Assembly (NCBI GenBank): GCA_963825565.1
Contig: CAWGTW010000002.1
Coordinates: forward strand, 1-64,000
Length of the DNA stretch: 64,000 bases
DNA from: JBFGCT01 sp963825565
Lineage (GTDB): Bacteria; Actinomycetota; Acidimicrobiia; Acidimicrobiales; Ilumatobacteraceae
Reading direction: 5' to 3'
The translations under genes were made by a program, and so were the position numbers. Below the pieces are notes generated by a model. That model worked only from the letters and a program-made list of their open reading frames with translations. It made no database searches and was not told where the DNA came from. Positions 7,379 to 16,398 of this stretch are shown one piece after another; positions within the stretch are counted from its first letter, which is position 1; the number at the start of each line of letters is the position of its first letter.

Positions 7379-8425
7379 TCAACCGCGGCGCAGCTTGCCG
7401 ATCGAGGTGCGGGGGAGGGCGCGCACGATCGTCAGCCGCTTCGGCGCCATGAACGACGGGTGCTCGCGCTTGACGTGGGCGCGGAGCGACTCGAGCGTCG
7501 GGGTCGACTCGCCGGCGACGACGACCGCCTCGACGATCTGCCCCCAGTCGGGATCGTCGGCGCCGCGGACCAGCACGTCGGCGACGTCGGGATGGTCGGC
7601 GAGCGCCCGCTCGACCGCTTCGGGCCAGACGTTCTCGCCGCCGGTGATGATCAGGTCGCCACGCCGACCGTCGACGTGCAGCCGACCGTCGTCGAGCCAG
7701 CGGCCGACGTCGCCGGTCGGGTACCAGCCGCCGCGATCCTTCGGGTCTGCCCCGTCGCGGTACGCCCGGAGCAGCATCGGACCCCGGAGCCAGACCTCGC
7801 CGGAGGCATCGATGCGGACGCCGACGCCGTCCAGCGGCACCCCGTCGTAGACGACGCCGCTGCCCGACTCGGTCATGCCGTACGTGGTGACCGAGTTTGC
7901 CGGCCGGTCGGCGGGCGGGCGGCCACCGCCGAGGACGATCGTGCGGAACAGCGTGGGATCGATCCGCGTCAGCGCGGCGGCGACGAGCGACACGAGGGTG
8001 GCGCCGGCGGACTCGACCGCGACCGGCTCGAAACCGGGCAGGACGGTCAGCGCGGTCCCGCTGTGCAGTGCTCTGGTGACGACCGACAGCCCACCGACGT
8101 GCGACAGCGGGAGGCAGGCGAGCCAGTGGTCATCGGCGGTCACCGCCAGCCGATTGCTCGTCGCCTCGGCCGACGCGGCGACCGCCTCGTGGGTCAGCAC
8201 GACCCCCTTCGGCCGGCCGCTCGTGCCGCTCGTCGCCACGACGAGCGCGTCGCCCGGCTCGACCCGGTTTCCGACCCGCATCGCAGCGAGCAGCCGGTCC
8301 TTCGCCGCCGGGGGCAGGCGCTGGTCGATCGGGAACGCAGCGTCGCCCGTCGCCCAGACGTGCTGCAGCTCCTCGACGAACTCCGGACCCGCTGGTCGAT
8401 CGATGGCGACCAGCCGCGCAGTCAT
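7379..8425 (-). CDS. menE: o-Succinylbenzoate-CoA ligase (MenE)
   Basis: 348 aa. An ANL-family adenylating enzyme, shorter than acyl-CoA ligases as is usual for MenE. Motifs: P-loop SGTSGRPKGVVLTH (about residue 70), TYGMTESGSG, GDVGRW and GDLIITGGENVWP, with the catalytic Lys near the end (SIGKL). It activates o-succinylbenzoate with CoA in menaquinone synthesis. The ATG at 8425 gives the first ANL-like residues (MTARLVAID). It lies 11 bp after the amidase stop, so the two are probably cotranscribed. Other men genes follow within 8 kb, but menB and menC are not in the window. Confidence 0.85.
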   Translation of the reverse strand: MTARLVAIDRPAGPEFVEELQHVWATGDAAFPIDQRLPPAAKDRLLAAMRVGNRVEPGDALVVATSGTSGRPKGVVLTHEAVAASAEATSNRLAVTADDHWLACLPLSHVGGLSVVTRALHSGTALTVLPGFEPVAVESAGATLVSLVAAALTRIDPTLFRTIVLGGGRPPADRPANSVTTYGMTESGSGVVYDGVPLDGVGVRIDASGEVWLRGPMLLRAYRDGADPKDRGGWYPTGDVGRWLDDGRLHVDGRRGDLIITGGENVWPEAVERALADHPDVADVLVRGADDPDWGQIVEAVVVAGESTPTLESLRAHVKREHPSFMAPKRLTIVRALPRTSIGKLRRG

Positions 8426-8436
8426 CGGGTAGCCAC

Positions 8437-9843
8437 TCAGGCGGTGACGGGATCGATCGGGGTCAGCGTGCCGACCAACGCCTCGACCTCGGCGGCGATG
8501 GTCAGGCAGCGCAGGTCGGTGAAGCGGTCGCCGATCACCTGCACCCCGACCGGCAGGCCGTCGGCGATGCCGGCCGGCGTGACCGCGGACGGGAGCCCGA
8601 GGAAGTTGGCGTGAACGACGGGGCGGATCGTGTTGACCATCATCTCGATGCCCGAGTCCTCGATGTCGGCACCGTGGGGGAACGCCGGCTGCGCCCACGT
8701 CGGGGAAAGCAGCACCGGATGCTGCTCGAAGAACGCCGACCAGTCGCGCATCATCCGGAAGCGCTCGGCGTGCATCAACTGCATCTCCGGCGCCTGCGTC
8801 GGCGGGACGTCGGCGTCGAACGCGGCGATCAGCCGCCGCCCGCCGTCTCCCATCACCTGATCGAGCAGCTCGCGCATCGCCCGCAGGTCGGCCATCAGCA
8901 GGACCTTCCAGAGCTCGATCGCCTGCTCATACCCCGGTGGGACCGCTTCGACCACGCGGTGCCCGGCGTCGTGCATCCCGTCGGCGACGTTGCGGATCGC
9001 CGCGGCGATCGCCGGATCGGTCGCGCCGCCCGGCGGTTCGGGCATCACTGCGATCGTCAGTCGCTCGGCGGGCGATGCCGCGTCGGTCAGGCGCACGGGG
9101 AGCGACCGGGGGTCGCGGGGGTCGGCGCCGGCGAGGATCCGCAGGCCGGCGCGGACGTCGGCGACACGACGGGCCATCGGCCCCTCGACGACCATCAGCT
9201 GCGACGACAGCAGCATGTCCTCCGGCGGGATGACCGTCGCCATCGGCACGACGCCGGCGCTCGGCTTGATCGCCGCGACGCCGCAGCAGTGGGCGGGGTT
9301 GCGCAACGACCCGCCGATGTCGTTGCCGAGCCCGATCGGGCTCATCCCCGAGGCGATCGCCGCGCCCTCCCCGCCGCTCGATCCACCGGCGGTGACGTTC
9401 GGGTTCCACGGGTTGCGGGTCAGCCCGTGGAGCTCGGAGTCGGTGTGCACGCGCAGCCCGAAATCGGGCAGGTTGGTGCGGGCGAACGGGATCGCGCCCG
9501 CAGCTCGCATCCGCCTCACCGTCGGGGCGTCGATCGGGGCGATCGCGTCCGCGAGTGCGATCACGCCCTGCGTCGTCGGTGTTCCGGCGAGGTCGATGTT
9601 CTCCTTGACCGTGCACGGGACGCCGTGCAGCGGACCGAGCGCCCCGCCGGCGGCGACCGCCCGGTCGGCCGCGTCGGCCCCCTCCCGCGCCTCCTCGGTC
9701 AGCAGGCGGACGATGGCGTTGAGGTCGCCGTTGACCTGCTCGACGCGGCCCAGGTGGGCCTCGAGCACCTCCCGGCTCGTCACCTGTTTCGAGCGGATGT
9801 GTCTCGCCAGCTCGAGTGCCCCCATTTGCCACAGCTCGGTCAT
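8437..9843 (-). CDS. Amidase signature family protein
   Basis: 468 aa from the ATG at 9843. The Ser-cisSer-Lys triad of the amidase signature family is visible: Lys in VKENID (about residue 82), Ser in AGGSSGG (about 156) and the nucleophile in GNDIGGSLRNPA (about 180). The family includes GatA and many small-molecule amidases and urea amidolyases. The absence of gatB/gatC beside it argues against the tRNA amidotransferase subunit. Substrate unknown. It starts only 20 bp from the divergent menA start, so promoter regions must overlap. Confidence 0.85.
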   Translation of the reverse strand: MTELWQMGALELARHIRSKQVTSREVLEAHLGRVEQVNGDLNAIVRLLTEEAREGADAADRAVAAGGALGPLHGVPCTVKENIDLAGTPTTQGVIALADAIAPIDAPTVRRMRAAGAIPFARTNLPDFGLRVHTDSELHGLTRNPWNPNVTAGGSSGGEGAAIASGMSPIGLGNDIGGSLRNPAHCCGVAAIKPSAGVVPMATVIPPEDMLLSSQLMVVEGPMARRVADVRAGLRILAGADPRDPRSLPVRLTDAASPAERLTIAVMPEPPGGATDPAIAAAIRNVADGMHDAGHRVVEAVPPGYEQAIELWKVLLMADLRAMRELLDQVMGDGGRRLIAAFDADVPPTQAPEMQLMHAERFRMMRDWSAFFEQHPVLLSPTWAQPAFPHGADIEDSGIEMMVNTIRPVVHANFLGLPSAVTPAGIADGLPVGVQVIGDRFTDLRCLTIAAEVEALVGTLTPIDPVTA

Positions 9844-9863
9844 GGCCCCATCATGGCGCACGC

Positions 9864-10742
9864 ATGAACCGCTGGATCATTGGAGCCCGACCCCGAACGT
9901 TGCCCGCCGCCGTGGTGCCCGTCGCCATCGGAGCCGCTGCGGCGGCCGGCGACGGTGAGGTCGTGTGGTGGCGTGTCGGCGCGGCGCTGGTCGTCAGCCT
10001 CGCGCTCCAGGTCGGCGTCAACTACGCGAACGACTACAGCGACGGGGTGCGCGGGACCGACGACGTGCGGGTCGGCCCGGCGCGCCTCGTCGCCGGCGGC
10101 CTGGCCGACCCCGGAGCGGTCAAGCGGGCGGCGATGCTCGCCTTCGGGGTCGCGGCCGTCGCCGGGCTGGCGATCGCCGTCGACACGTCGCCGTGGCTGC
10201 TCGCCGTCGGGGCCGCGGCGATCGCCGCCGGCTGGTTCTACACCGGCGGCCCGCGGCCCTACGGGTACCTCGGGCTGGGCGAGGCCTTCGTGTTCGTCTT
10301 CTTCGGGTTGGTCGCGACCGCAGGCACGACGTTCGCCGCGATCGAGCGGGTCACCGCACTGTCGATCGTCATGGGGTGCGCGGCCGGGTCGCTGGCGTGC
10401 GCGCTGCTCGTGATCAACAACCTGCGCGACATCCCGACCGACCGCGACGTCGGGAAGCGGACCCTGGCAGTCCGGCTGGGCGACGGTCGCACCCGGCACC
10501 TCTACACCGCATTGATCGCCGCGGCCTACGCGTTCGCCGTCGCTACCGCCGCGTGGCGCTGGCCGGTGCTGCTCGTGCTGTTGTCCGCACCGCTCGCTGT
10601 CGCCCCGGTCCGCGCGGTGCGCGGGGGAGCGGCCGGGCGCGAGCTGATCGGCGTGCTCGGTGCGACCGGGCGGCTCCAGCTCGGATTCGGCCTCGCCGCC
10701 ACCGTCGGCCTCGCCCTCGGCGCGTTCACACCGGGTGTCTGA
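9864..10742 (+). CDS. menA: 1,4-Dihydroxy-2-naphthoate polyprenyltransferase (MenA)
   Basis: 292 aa, UbiA superfamily membrane protein with about eight or nine hydrophobic segments. The two Asp-rich motifs that bind Mg2+ and prenyl diphosphate are present: NDYSDGVRGTD (about residue 52) and NNLRDIPTDRDVGKRTLAVRLG (about residue 180). It prenylates DHNA to demethylmenaquinone in the membrane. The start was placed at the ATG giving MNRWIIGARPRTLPAA, the usual MenA N-terminus. Its stop codon lies inside a large palindrome shared with the convergent menH-like gene. Confidence 0.92.
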   Translation: MNRWIIGARPRTLPAAVVPVAIGAAAAAGDGEVVWWRVGAALVVSLALQVGVNYANDYSDGVRGTDDVRVGPARLVAGGLADPGAVKRAAMLAFGVAAVAGLAIAVDTSPWLLAVGAAAIAAGWFYTGGPRPYGYLGLGEAFVFVFFGLVATAGTTFAAIERVTALSIVMGCAAGSLACALLVINNLRDIPTDRDVGKRTLAVRLGDGRTRHLYTALIAAAYAFAVATAAWRWPVLLVLLSAPLAVAPVRAVRGGAAGRELIGVLGATGRLQLGFGLAATVGLALGAFTPGV

Positions 10743-10759
10743 CACCCGGTGTCAACGCG
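10721..10759. repeat. 39-nt near-perfect palindrome at convergent gene ends, copy 1
   Basis: Arms 10721-10739 and 10741-10759 pair at 18 of 19 positions around a single central T. Both the menA stop (10740-10742) and the menH-like stop (10752-10754) are inside it, so it could act as a bidirectional terminator without a T-tract. A related element lies at 29232-29268, sharing the core GGTGTCTGACACC. Confidence 0.7.
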
Positions 10760-11483
10760 TGAGCCAGGTGGTGATGGCGCCGGCGGTGCGCGCCGGTTGC
10801 TCGAGATGGACGCTGTGGCCCGCGTCGGCGATCACGGCGAGCTCGGCGTCGGGGAGTCCGGCGGCGAGGCGCTCGCCGAGCACCTGGAACTTGGAGTCGC
10901 GCTCGCCGACGAGCACGAGCACCGGGGCGCGGATCGACGCGAGCCGATCCCACAGCGGTTCCTGTGTCCCGGTCCCTGCCAGGCGCAGGCTCGACGCCAG
11001 CCCGACCGAGGTGTTGTGGAGCCGGTCGGCGCGCATCGCCGTCGCAGGGGTCAGGTCGGCGAACAACGGGTTGTCGAGCCACTCGTCGACGAACCGTTCG
11101 ACGCCGACGTCCTCGATGCGTCGGGCCAACCGCTCGTCGGCGGCCCGCCGCGCCGATCGTTCGTCTGCGTCGTCGATGCCGGCGGTCGCACCGATCAGCA
11201 CGAGACGTTCGACCGCAGCAGGATGGGCGAGCGCGGCGTGGAGGCAGACCCGACCGCCCATCGAGTAGCCGACGTAGGTCGCAGAGCCGCCCCGCTCGAC
11301 GAGGTGATCCGCGCTGCCCCACAGGTCGGTCCGGACCGCAGCCGCTGCTCCGTGGCCGGGGAGGTCGACCGCAGCGATCTCGACGCCGTCGATCGCGTCG
11401 CGCAACATCGGTGCGATCGTCGCCCACGACCCGCTGGTCTGGGTGAAGCCGTGGGCGAGGACCAGCCGTCCGACGTCAGGCAT
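10752..11483 (-). CDS. Alpha/beta hydrolase, probable SHCHC synthase (MenH-like)
   Basis: 243 aa α/β-hydrolase fold. HGFTQTSGSW forms the oxyanion loop (residue ~10), the nucleophile elbow is GYSMGG, and Asp and His of the triad are in VGERDSKF and ADAGHSVHLE. The FTQT and GYSMGGR signatures match MenH, which makes 2-succinyl-6-hydroxy-2,4-cyclohexadiene-1-carboxylate in menaquinone synthesis. Position among menA, menD, menF and menE supports this. A generic hydrolase role cannot be excluded. The ATG overlaps the end of the DsbA-like gene by 8 bp. Confidence 0.75.
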   Translation of the reverse strand: MPDVGRLVLAHGFTQTSGSWATIAPMLRDAIDGVEIAAVDLPGHGAAAAVRTDLWGSADHLVERGGSATYVGYSMGGRVCLHAALAHPAAVERLVLIGATAGIDDADERSARRAADERLARRIEDVGVERFVDEWLDNPLFADLTPATAMRADRLHNTSVGLASSLRLAGTGTQEPLWDRLASIRAPVLVLVGERDSKFQVLGERLAAGLPDAELAVIADAGHSVHLEQPARTAGAITTWLTR

Positions 11484-12192
11484 CGCCGGCCGGGGACGGT
11501 ACCGCGGCGAGGTCCTGGGCAGCCTGATCGGCCATCTTCGCCAGCACCCGGGCGAACGTCTCGGGGTCCTGGGCCCCCGGCACCGCCCACCGTCCGTTGA
11601 ACACGTAGGTCGGGACCGCGGTGATGCCGTGCTCGGCGGCCTCGGCCAACTCGGCCTGAACCTCCGCCGTCCCGCGATCCGACGCCAGGAACGCCACGAC
11701 CTCGGCGCGGTCGAAGCCGACCTCGGCGGCGCAGTCGGCGAGCACGTCGGGGTCGCCGATCGCCAGACCGTCGACGAAGTACGCCTCGAGCAGGCGCTCC
11801 TTGAGGCGCTCCTGCGCAACCGCCGAGTCGGACCGGGCGGCGAGCCACAACAGCCGGTGGGCGAGCAGCGTGTTGGCCCGCAGCGCCTTGTCCAAGTGGA
11901 ATTCGAGCCCGTCGGCGGCGGCGGTCGTCGTGACGTGGGCGATGATCTCCGCGGCCCGGTCGGCGCCGCCGAACTTGCGGGTGTACGCCTCGAACACCGG
12001 GGTGGACACGCCGGGGGCCGCGGTCGGGTCGAGCTGGTAGGGCCGGTAGGTGACGACGACGTCGGCGTCGAGGCCGTCACCGACCAGGTCGAGCGCCGCC
12101 TCGAAGCGGCGCTTGCCGATGTAGCACCAAGGGCACACGACATCGGAGTAGACGTCGACGGTCACGGTCGGTCGGGTTGCGTGGTCGGGCAC
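11476..12192 (-). CDS. DsbA-family oxidoreductase (FrnE-like)
   Basis: 238 aa. A thioredoxin-fold protein with active site CPWC at about residues 18-21 (SDVVCPWCYIGKR), a helical insertion, and cis-Pro region ITAVPTYVFNGRW, as in FrnE/HCCA isomerase-like DsbA proteins. No signal peptide, so it is cytoplasmic. FrnE proteins act in disulfide chemistry or polyketide tailoring. Why it is coupled to the menH-like gene is unknown. The GTG at 12192 is supported by TACCGT ending 7 nt upstream. Confidence 0.8.
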   Translation of the reverse strand: MPDHATRPTVTVDVYSDVVCPWCYIGKRRFEAALDLVGDGLDADVVVTYRPYQLDPTAAPGVSTPVFEAYTRKFGGADRAAEIIAHVTTTAAADGLEFHLDKALRANTLLAHRLLWLAARSDSAVAQERLKERLLEAYFVDGLAIGDPDVLADCAAEVGFDRAEVVAFLASDRGTAEVQAELAEAAEHGITAVPTYVFNGRWAVPGAQDPETFARVLAKMADQAAQDLAAVPSPAGDA

Positions 12193-12226
12193 GATCACCA
12201 CGGTACGCCCGTATCGTCTGGCACCG
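12193..12226. promoter_or_regulatory. Divergent leaderless promoters for the dsbA-like gene and menD
   Basis: The two starts are 34 bp apart. TACCGT on the minus strand (12205-12200) ends 7 nt before the dsbA GTG. TATCGT on the plus strand (12212-12217) ends 9 nt before the menD ATG. The -35 region of each promoter therefore lies in or near the other gene. Confidence 0.5.
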
Positions 12227-13883
12227 ATGGTTGGCGGCGAAACCCCGGCGCAACACGACGTCCAGGCGACGTACTGTGCGACGCTCGTCGACGAGTGGGT
12301 CCGCCGGGGGGTACGCCACGCGGTGATCGCCCCGGGATCGAGATCGACGCCGATGGCGCTGGCGATCGCCGCCCACGACGGCGTCGCGACACACGTCGTG
12401 CACGACGAGCGGGTGGCGGCGTTCACCGCGCTCGGGCTCGGCCTCGAGCGCACCCCTGCCCTGCTGTTGTGCACGAGCGGGACGGCGGCGGCGAACTTCC
12501 TCCCGGCGGTCGTCGAGGCCGGCCTGTCCGCCGTCCCGATGCTCGTACTCACCGCCGATCGCCCCGAGGAGCTGCGCGGCGTCGGCGCCCCACAGACGAT
12601 CGACCAGATCGAGCTCTATGGGCGTCACGTCCGCTGGTTCGTCGACGCCGGTGTCCCGGCGGCGGCGGATCGGGGCAGGTGGCGCCCGCTCGCCGCCGAG
12701 GCCTGGAGCCGCGCTGCGCACGGGCCGGTCCACGTCAACCTCCCGTTCCGTGAGCCGCTGATCGGGGCCGCCGGAGCGCTCCCGCCACCGATGACGACGA
12801 CGACCGAGCCGTCATGGCGCTCGACCACGCCGGCGGTCGATCCGGTTCCCCCCGGCATCGACCGCCAGCGCGGCGTGATCCTCGCCGGCGGGGTGAGCGG
12901 TGTCGACCCGGCCGACGTGCGCGCGCTGCACGAGATGACGGCCTGGCCGATCCTCGCCGATCCGACGTCGGGGTTGCGCGGCGAGCCTGGCGCGGTGACG
13001 ACCGCCGATGCGCTGCTGCGTCATGAGCGGTTCGCCGCCGATCACGCGCCCGACGTCGTCGTCCGGGTCGGCCGCCCCGCGGCGTCGAAGGTGCTGGCGG
13101 GCTGGACGGCGCGGCGCCGGTCTCACGTTGATCCAGGTCGGCGGGCCCAGCCGGATCGATCCAGCGCACAACGTGACCGCCGTCTGTTCGATCGGCCAGC
13201 TCCTCGCCGCCGAGCCGGTCGGCGCGACGGGGACGACGTGGCCGGCTCGCTGGCGCCACGCCGAGCGGCGCGCCGAGGAGGCGATCGCCGAGACGCTGGC
13301 CGGGTTCGGCGAGCTGACCGAGCCGGGGGTCGCCCGGACGCTCGCCGACCATCTTCCCGCCGGAGCGGTCCTCACCGTCGCGTCGTCGATGCCCGTTCGC
13401 GACCTGGAGTGGTTCGGCGGCCCGGCCGCGAGCGCGCACGCCAACCGGGGCGCCAACGGCATCGACGGGGTGCTGTCGACGGCGCTCGGGCGGGCGCTGG
13501 GCGGCCTACCATCGGTCGTCCTGCTCGGCGACCTGGCGTTCGTCCACGACTCGAACGCGATGGTCGCCCTCGCCCGCCGGCATGCCGACCTGCGCATCGT
13601 CGTCGTCGACAACGACGGTGGTGGGATCTTCTCATTCCTGCCCCAGGCGACCGAGCTGCCCGCCGGCCGCTTCGAGCAGTTGTTCGGCACACCGCTCGGC
13701 ACCGACGCCGTCGCGCTCGCCTGCGCCCACGGACTCTCGGCGGCAACGGTCACGACGGCGGACGAACTGGTCGAACGTCTCGGCCGCCCCGGCCCGTGGG
13801 TCGTCCGCGTCCCGTCGGATCGGGCGCGCAACGTCGAGATCCACCGGGCGCTCGACGCCGCCGTCGCCCGCGCCCTGGGCTGA
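12227..13883 (+). CDS. menD: MenD (SEPHCHC synthase), frame broken by one extra base
   Basis: A thiamine diphosphate enzyme adding 2-oxoglutarate to isochorismate in menaquinone synthesis. The first part (VIAPGSRSTPMALA, the ThDP-proximal block; TSGTAAANFLPAVVEA) is in one frame up to about 13111. The rest (IQVGGPSRIDP, NRGANGIDG, VVVDNDGGGIFSFLPQ, the ThDP-binding block) is in the next frame. Skipping one base near 13110-13112 restores 551 aa, the normal MenD length. No other damage is visible, and identical single-base insertions recur in this window, so I read this as a sequence error rather than a pseudogene. Confidence 0.85.
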
Positions 13884-13900
13884 ACCGCGCCCCACGGGTG

Positions 13901-15094
13901 CTAGGGGCGCACGATGGCGCTGAGCATCGCCTGGAACTTGGCCTGGGTCTCGGCCAACTCGGCGTGGGGGTCGCTGTCGGCGACGATGCCCCCGCCGGCG
14001 ACCAACCGCGCCGACCGCCCGTCGGCGGCGATCTCCGCGCAGCGGATCGCCACCGCCCATGCCCCGTTGCCGGCGGCGTCGACCCAGCCGACCGCGCCAC
14101 CGTACCGGCCGCGGTCGAAGCCTTCGACCCGTTCGATCAGCTCCAGCGCCTCGTCGCGCGGGTGGCCGCCGAGGGCCGGCGTCGGCGACAACGCCCGCAC
14201 CAGCTCGACCACCGACGGACCCGGCTGGCTGAGGCGGCCCTCCATGCGTGTGCCGAGGTGCTGCACGTTGGCGACCGTCACGATCGACGGTTCGGGCTCC
14301 TCGTCGAGATAGCTGGCCCATGGCAGCAGCGTGTCGTGTACGACGTCGATCACGACCCGGTGCTCGATCTGGTCCTTGGTGCTGGCGACCAGCTCGGCGG
14401 CGATGCGTTCGTCGGTCGCCGGGTCGCCGGTTCGAGGGGCGGTGCCCGCGAGCGGGTGCGAGCGGACGATCGCGCCGTCGACCTCGACGAGCAGCTCCGG
14501 CGAGGCACCGATCAGGCCGTCGACCGCGAAGCGGTAGCTCGACCCGAACGTGGCTTTCAGGCGCAGGAGGACGGCGTGGACGTCGATCGGCCGGTCGCAG
14601 GTCACCATGATCGGCCGGGCGATCACGGCCTTGGTCAGCCGGCCCGCCCGCACCGCGTCGCGCGCCGCGCGGACCGCCGCGAGGTAGTGGTCGACCGGGA
14701 CGGCCGGCTCGATCCGGTAGCCGGCGGCCGCGGTCGCCGGTGGGCCGGGTGGCGCCAGCACATCGGACGGATCGGCGTCGTCGACCACGGTGATCCACGG
14801 CTCCCCGTCGGCCGACTTCCCGATCGTCACCGATGGGACGATCAACTCGGCGGCCGCGCCGGGCCGGAACGGCAGGCAGCCGATGGCCAGCGGCGTCACG
14901 CCCTCGACGCCGGCGTCGTGCTCGATGCTCCCGAGCCGGGCGGTCGTCTCGTCGATCGGCCACCGCGCGGCGATCCCCCGCCCGGCGAACCCGACGCCGT
15001 CGCGGACGAACAGCACGCCGTCGCCGGCGGCGATGTCGTTCAGGTCGGGAACGGCATCGGTCAGCTCCGCCAGCGGGCGGGTGATCGCCTTCAT
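13901..15094 (-). CDS. menF: Isochorismate synthase (MenF/EntC-type)
   Basis: 397 aa chorismate-binding enzyme. Motifs in the C-terminal catalytic domain are complete: IGASPELLVEV, HPLAGTAPRTGD, STKDQIEHR and the Mg2+ site GGGIVADSDPHAELAETQAK. Lys in RLTKAVIARP is the usual general base. It converts chorismate to isochorismate, the substrate of MenD encoded convergently 17 bp away. The ATG at 15094 overlaps the menG stop by 4 bp, so menG-menF form one translationally coupled transcript. An EntC role in siderophore synthesis is less likely in this men context. Confidence 0.88.
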   Translation of the reverse strand: MKAITRPLAELTDAVPDLNDIAAGDGVLFVRDGVGFAGRGIAARWPIDETTARLGSIEHDAGVEGVTPLAIGCLPFRPGAAAELIVPSVTIGKSADGEPWITVVDDADPSDVLAPPGPPATAAAGYRIEPAVPVDHYLAAVRAARDAVRAGRLTKAVIARPIMVTCDRPIDVHAVLLRLKATFGSSYRFAVDGLIGASPELLVEVDGAIVRSHPLAGTAPRTGDPATDERIAAELVASTKDQIEHRVVIDVVHDTLLPWASYLDEEPEPSIVTVANVQHLGTRMEGRLSQPGPSVVELVRALSPTPALGGHPRDEALELIERVEGFDRGRYGGAVGWVDAAGNGAWAVAIRCAEIAADGRSARLVAGGGIVADSDPHAELAETQAKFQAMLSAIVRP

Positions 15095-15819
15095 CGCGCC
15101 GGGGCGGCGCGTGTGGCGACCATCAGCTGGGTCAGCCCACCGCTGAGCTGTCGGTGCGTGGCGTCGGTGAACCCCGACGAACGCAGCGATCCGAGCAGCT
15201 CGCCGGGCGACGGCAGGTACGCCACGCTCTTGGGCAGGTACCGGTACGCAGGGCCGTCGGACAGGGCCGCCCCGATCCGCGGGACGACCTTGCCGAAGTA
15301 GATGTCGTTGCCCCGGCGGACGAACCGGTTGGTCGGGATGCTGACGTCGAGCAGGGCGATCCGCCCGCCGGGGCGGACCACCCGGCCGAGCTCGTCGAAG
15401 AACGTCGGCAGGTCGAGCAGGTTGCGCAGCGCGAACCCGCAGGTGACACCGTCGACGCTGGCGTCGGGGAGCGGCAGTTTCAGGATGTCGGCCTGGACCC
15501 GGGGCGCACCCGAGCGGTCGGCGGCGAGCATCCCGAAGCTGAGATCGATCGAGATCGGCCGCACGCCTGCGCGCGCGAGGTCGAGGCACAGGTCGCCGGT
15601 ACCGCTCGCCAGGTCGACGACCGTGCTGCCGGGCGGGAGGGCCAGATCGCGCACCGCCCGCCGCCGCCATCGCACGTCGAGTCGGAACGAGATGATCCGA
15701 TTGAGCCGGTCGTACCTCGGCGCGATCGCGTCGAACATGTCGCGCACCGCGGCGACCTTCTCCTCACCCTCGGGCAGGCGCTCGGTGTCCCAGCGGCGGG
15801 TCGGACTCGTCTCGGTCAC
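15091..15819 (-). CDS. menG: Demethylmenaquinone methyltransferase (MenG/UbiE)
   Basis: 242 aa. SAM-binding class I methyltransferase with the UbiE signature VRDMFDAIAPRYDRLNRIISF at the N-terminus (short parts: FDAIAPRYD and LNRIIS), motif I VVDLASGTGDLCLDL, and CGFALRNLLD. It performs the last step of menaquinone synthesis. The GTG start at 15819 is supported by TAGCCT (15832-15827) ending 7 nt upstream. First gene of a coupled menG-menF pair. Confidence 0.93.
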   Translation of the reverse strand: MTETSPTRRWDTERLPEGEEKVAAVRDMFDAIAPRYDRLNRIISFRLDVRWRRRAVRDLALPPGSTVVDLASGTGDLCLDLARAGVRPISIDLSFGMLAADRSGAPRVQADILKLPLPDASVDGVTCGFALRNLLDLPTFFDELGRVVRPGGRIALLDVSIPTNRFVRRGNDIYFGKVVPRIGAALSDGPAYRYLPKSVAYLPSPGELLGSLRSSGFTDATHRQLSGGLTQLMVATRAAPAR

Positions 15820-15826
15820 CAGGTCG

Positions 15827-15832
15827 AGGCTA
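15827..15832 (-). promoter_or_regulatory. Predicted leaderless -10 hexamer TAGCCT for menG-menF
   Basis: Ends 7 nt before the menG GTG, and no Shine-Dalgarno is present. Confidence 0.5.
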
Positions 15833-15855
15833 CGGGCACGGTCGGGCGGGCGCGC

Positions 15856-16398
15856 TCAACCCGATGCCGTGCCCGGCAGCGTGCCGGGTCCTTCGCGGTC
15901 GATGCGCTCGACCTCGGCGCGCGCCTCGGCCAGCGCCTGGAGCCGGATGTCCGCGTCGGACACCGCTTGCTGCAGCAGCTCCTTGGAGTCGCTGACGCTC
16001 ACGCTGCGGCTGAGCGCGGCGACGGCATCCTCGAGCGCGGCGACCGGTGCCTCGAACTCGGCGACCGCGTCGGCCCGTACGCGTTCGGGGAGCGCGGCCG
16101 CTGCGACCAGCCGCTCGTCGATCGCCAACGCCTCGGCTTCGATCTGGCGCACGCGCTCGGCCAGCCCGAGCTCGACCAGACGCGGGTTGGCACGGGCGGC
16201 GTCGACGGCAACCCGCAGCCGGCGGTGCAGCTTGGCCTCGGGGGTGTGTGCGCCCGCCCAGGCAGCGGGGGCCGGTGACCTGACCCCGGGCACGACCTCG
16301 TTCTGCTCGGCGAACTCCTTTCTCGACCGCACGGCAAGTGCTACGCCGAACGCGACGACGGCGGCGAGCACGAGCACGAGCAGGACACCGACGATCAT
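15856..16398 (-). CDS. Single-pass membrane protein with coiled-coil cytoplasmic part
   Basis: 180 aa. An N-terminal transmembrane helix (residues 2-22, MIVGVLLVLVLAAVVAFGVA) is followed by a charged, Ala/Glu/Arg-rich helical region from residue ~55 to 170 that should form coiled coils. I recognise no named family. The ATG overlaps the stop of the zinc-ribbon gene by 4 bp, so it is the third gene of a coupled three-gene module. Its position resembles that of the small membrane partners of SPFH/zinc-ribbon proteins, such as Bacillus YdjH, but I see no sequence proof of homology. Confidence 0.7.
   Translation of the reverse strand: MIVGVLLVLVLAAVVAFGVALAVRSRKEFAEQNEVVPGVRSPAPAAWAGAHTPEAKLHRRLRVAVDAARANPRLVELGLAERVRQIEAEALAIDERLVAAAALPERVRADAVAEFEAPVAALEDAVAALSRSVSVSDSKELLQQAVSDADIRLQALAEARAEVERIDREGPGTLPGTASG

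Noticed and set aside
12227..13883. menD as a decaying pseudogene
   Set aside because: Only one base must be skipped, all motifs on both sides are intact, and the same single-base excess recurs in essential genes (dnaG, rpoD).
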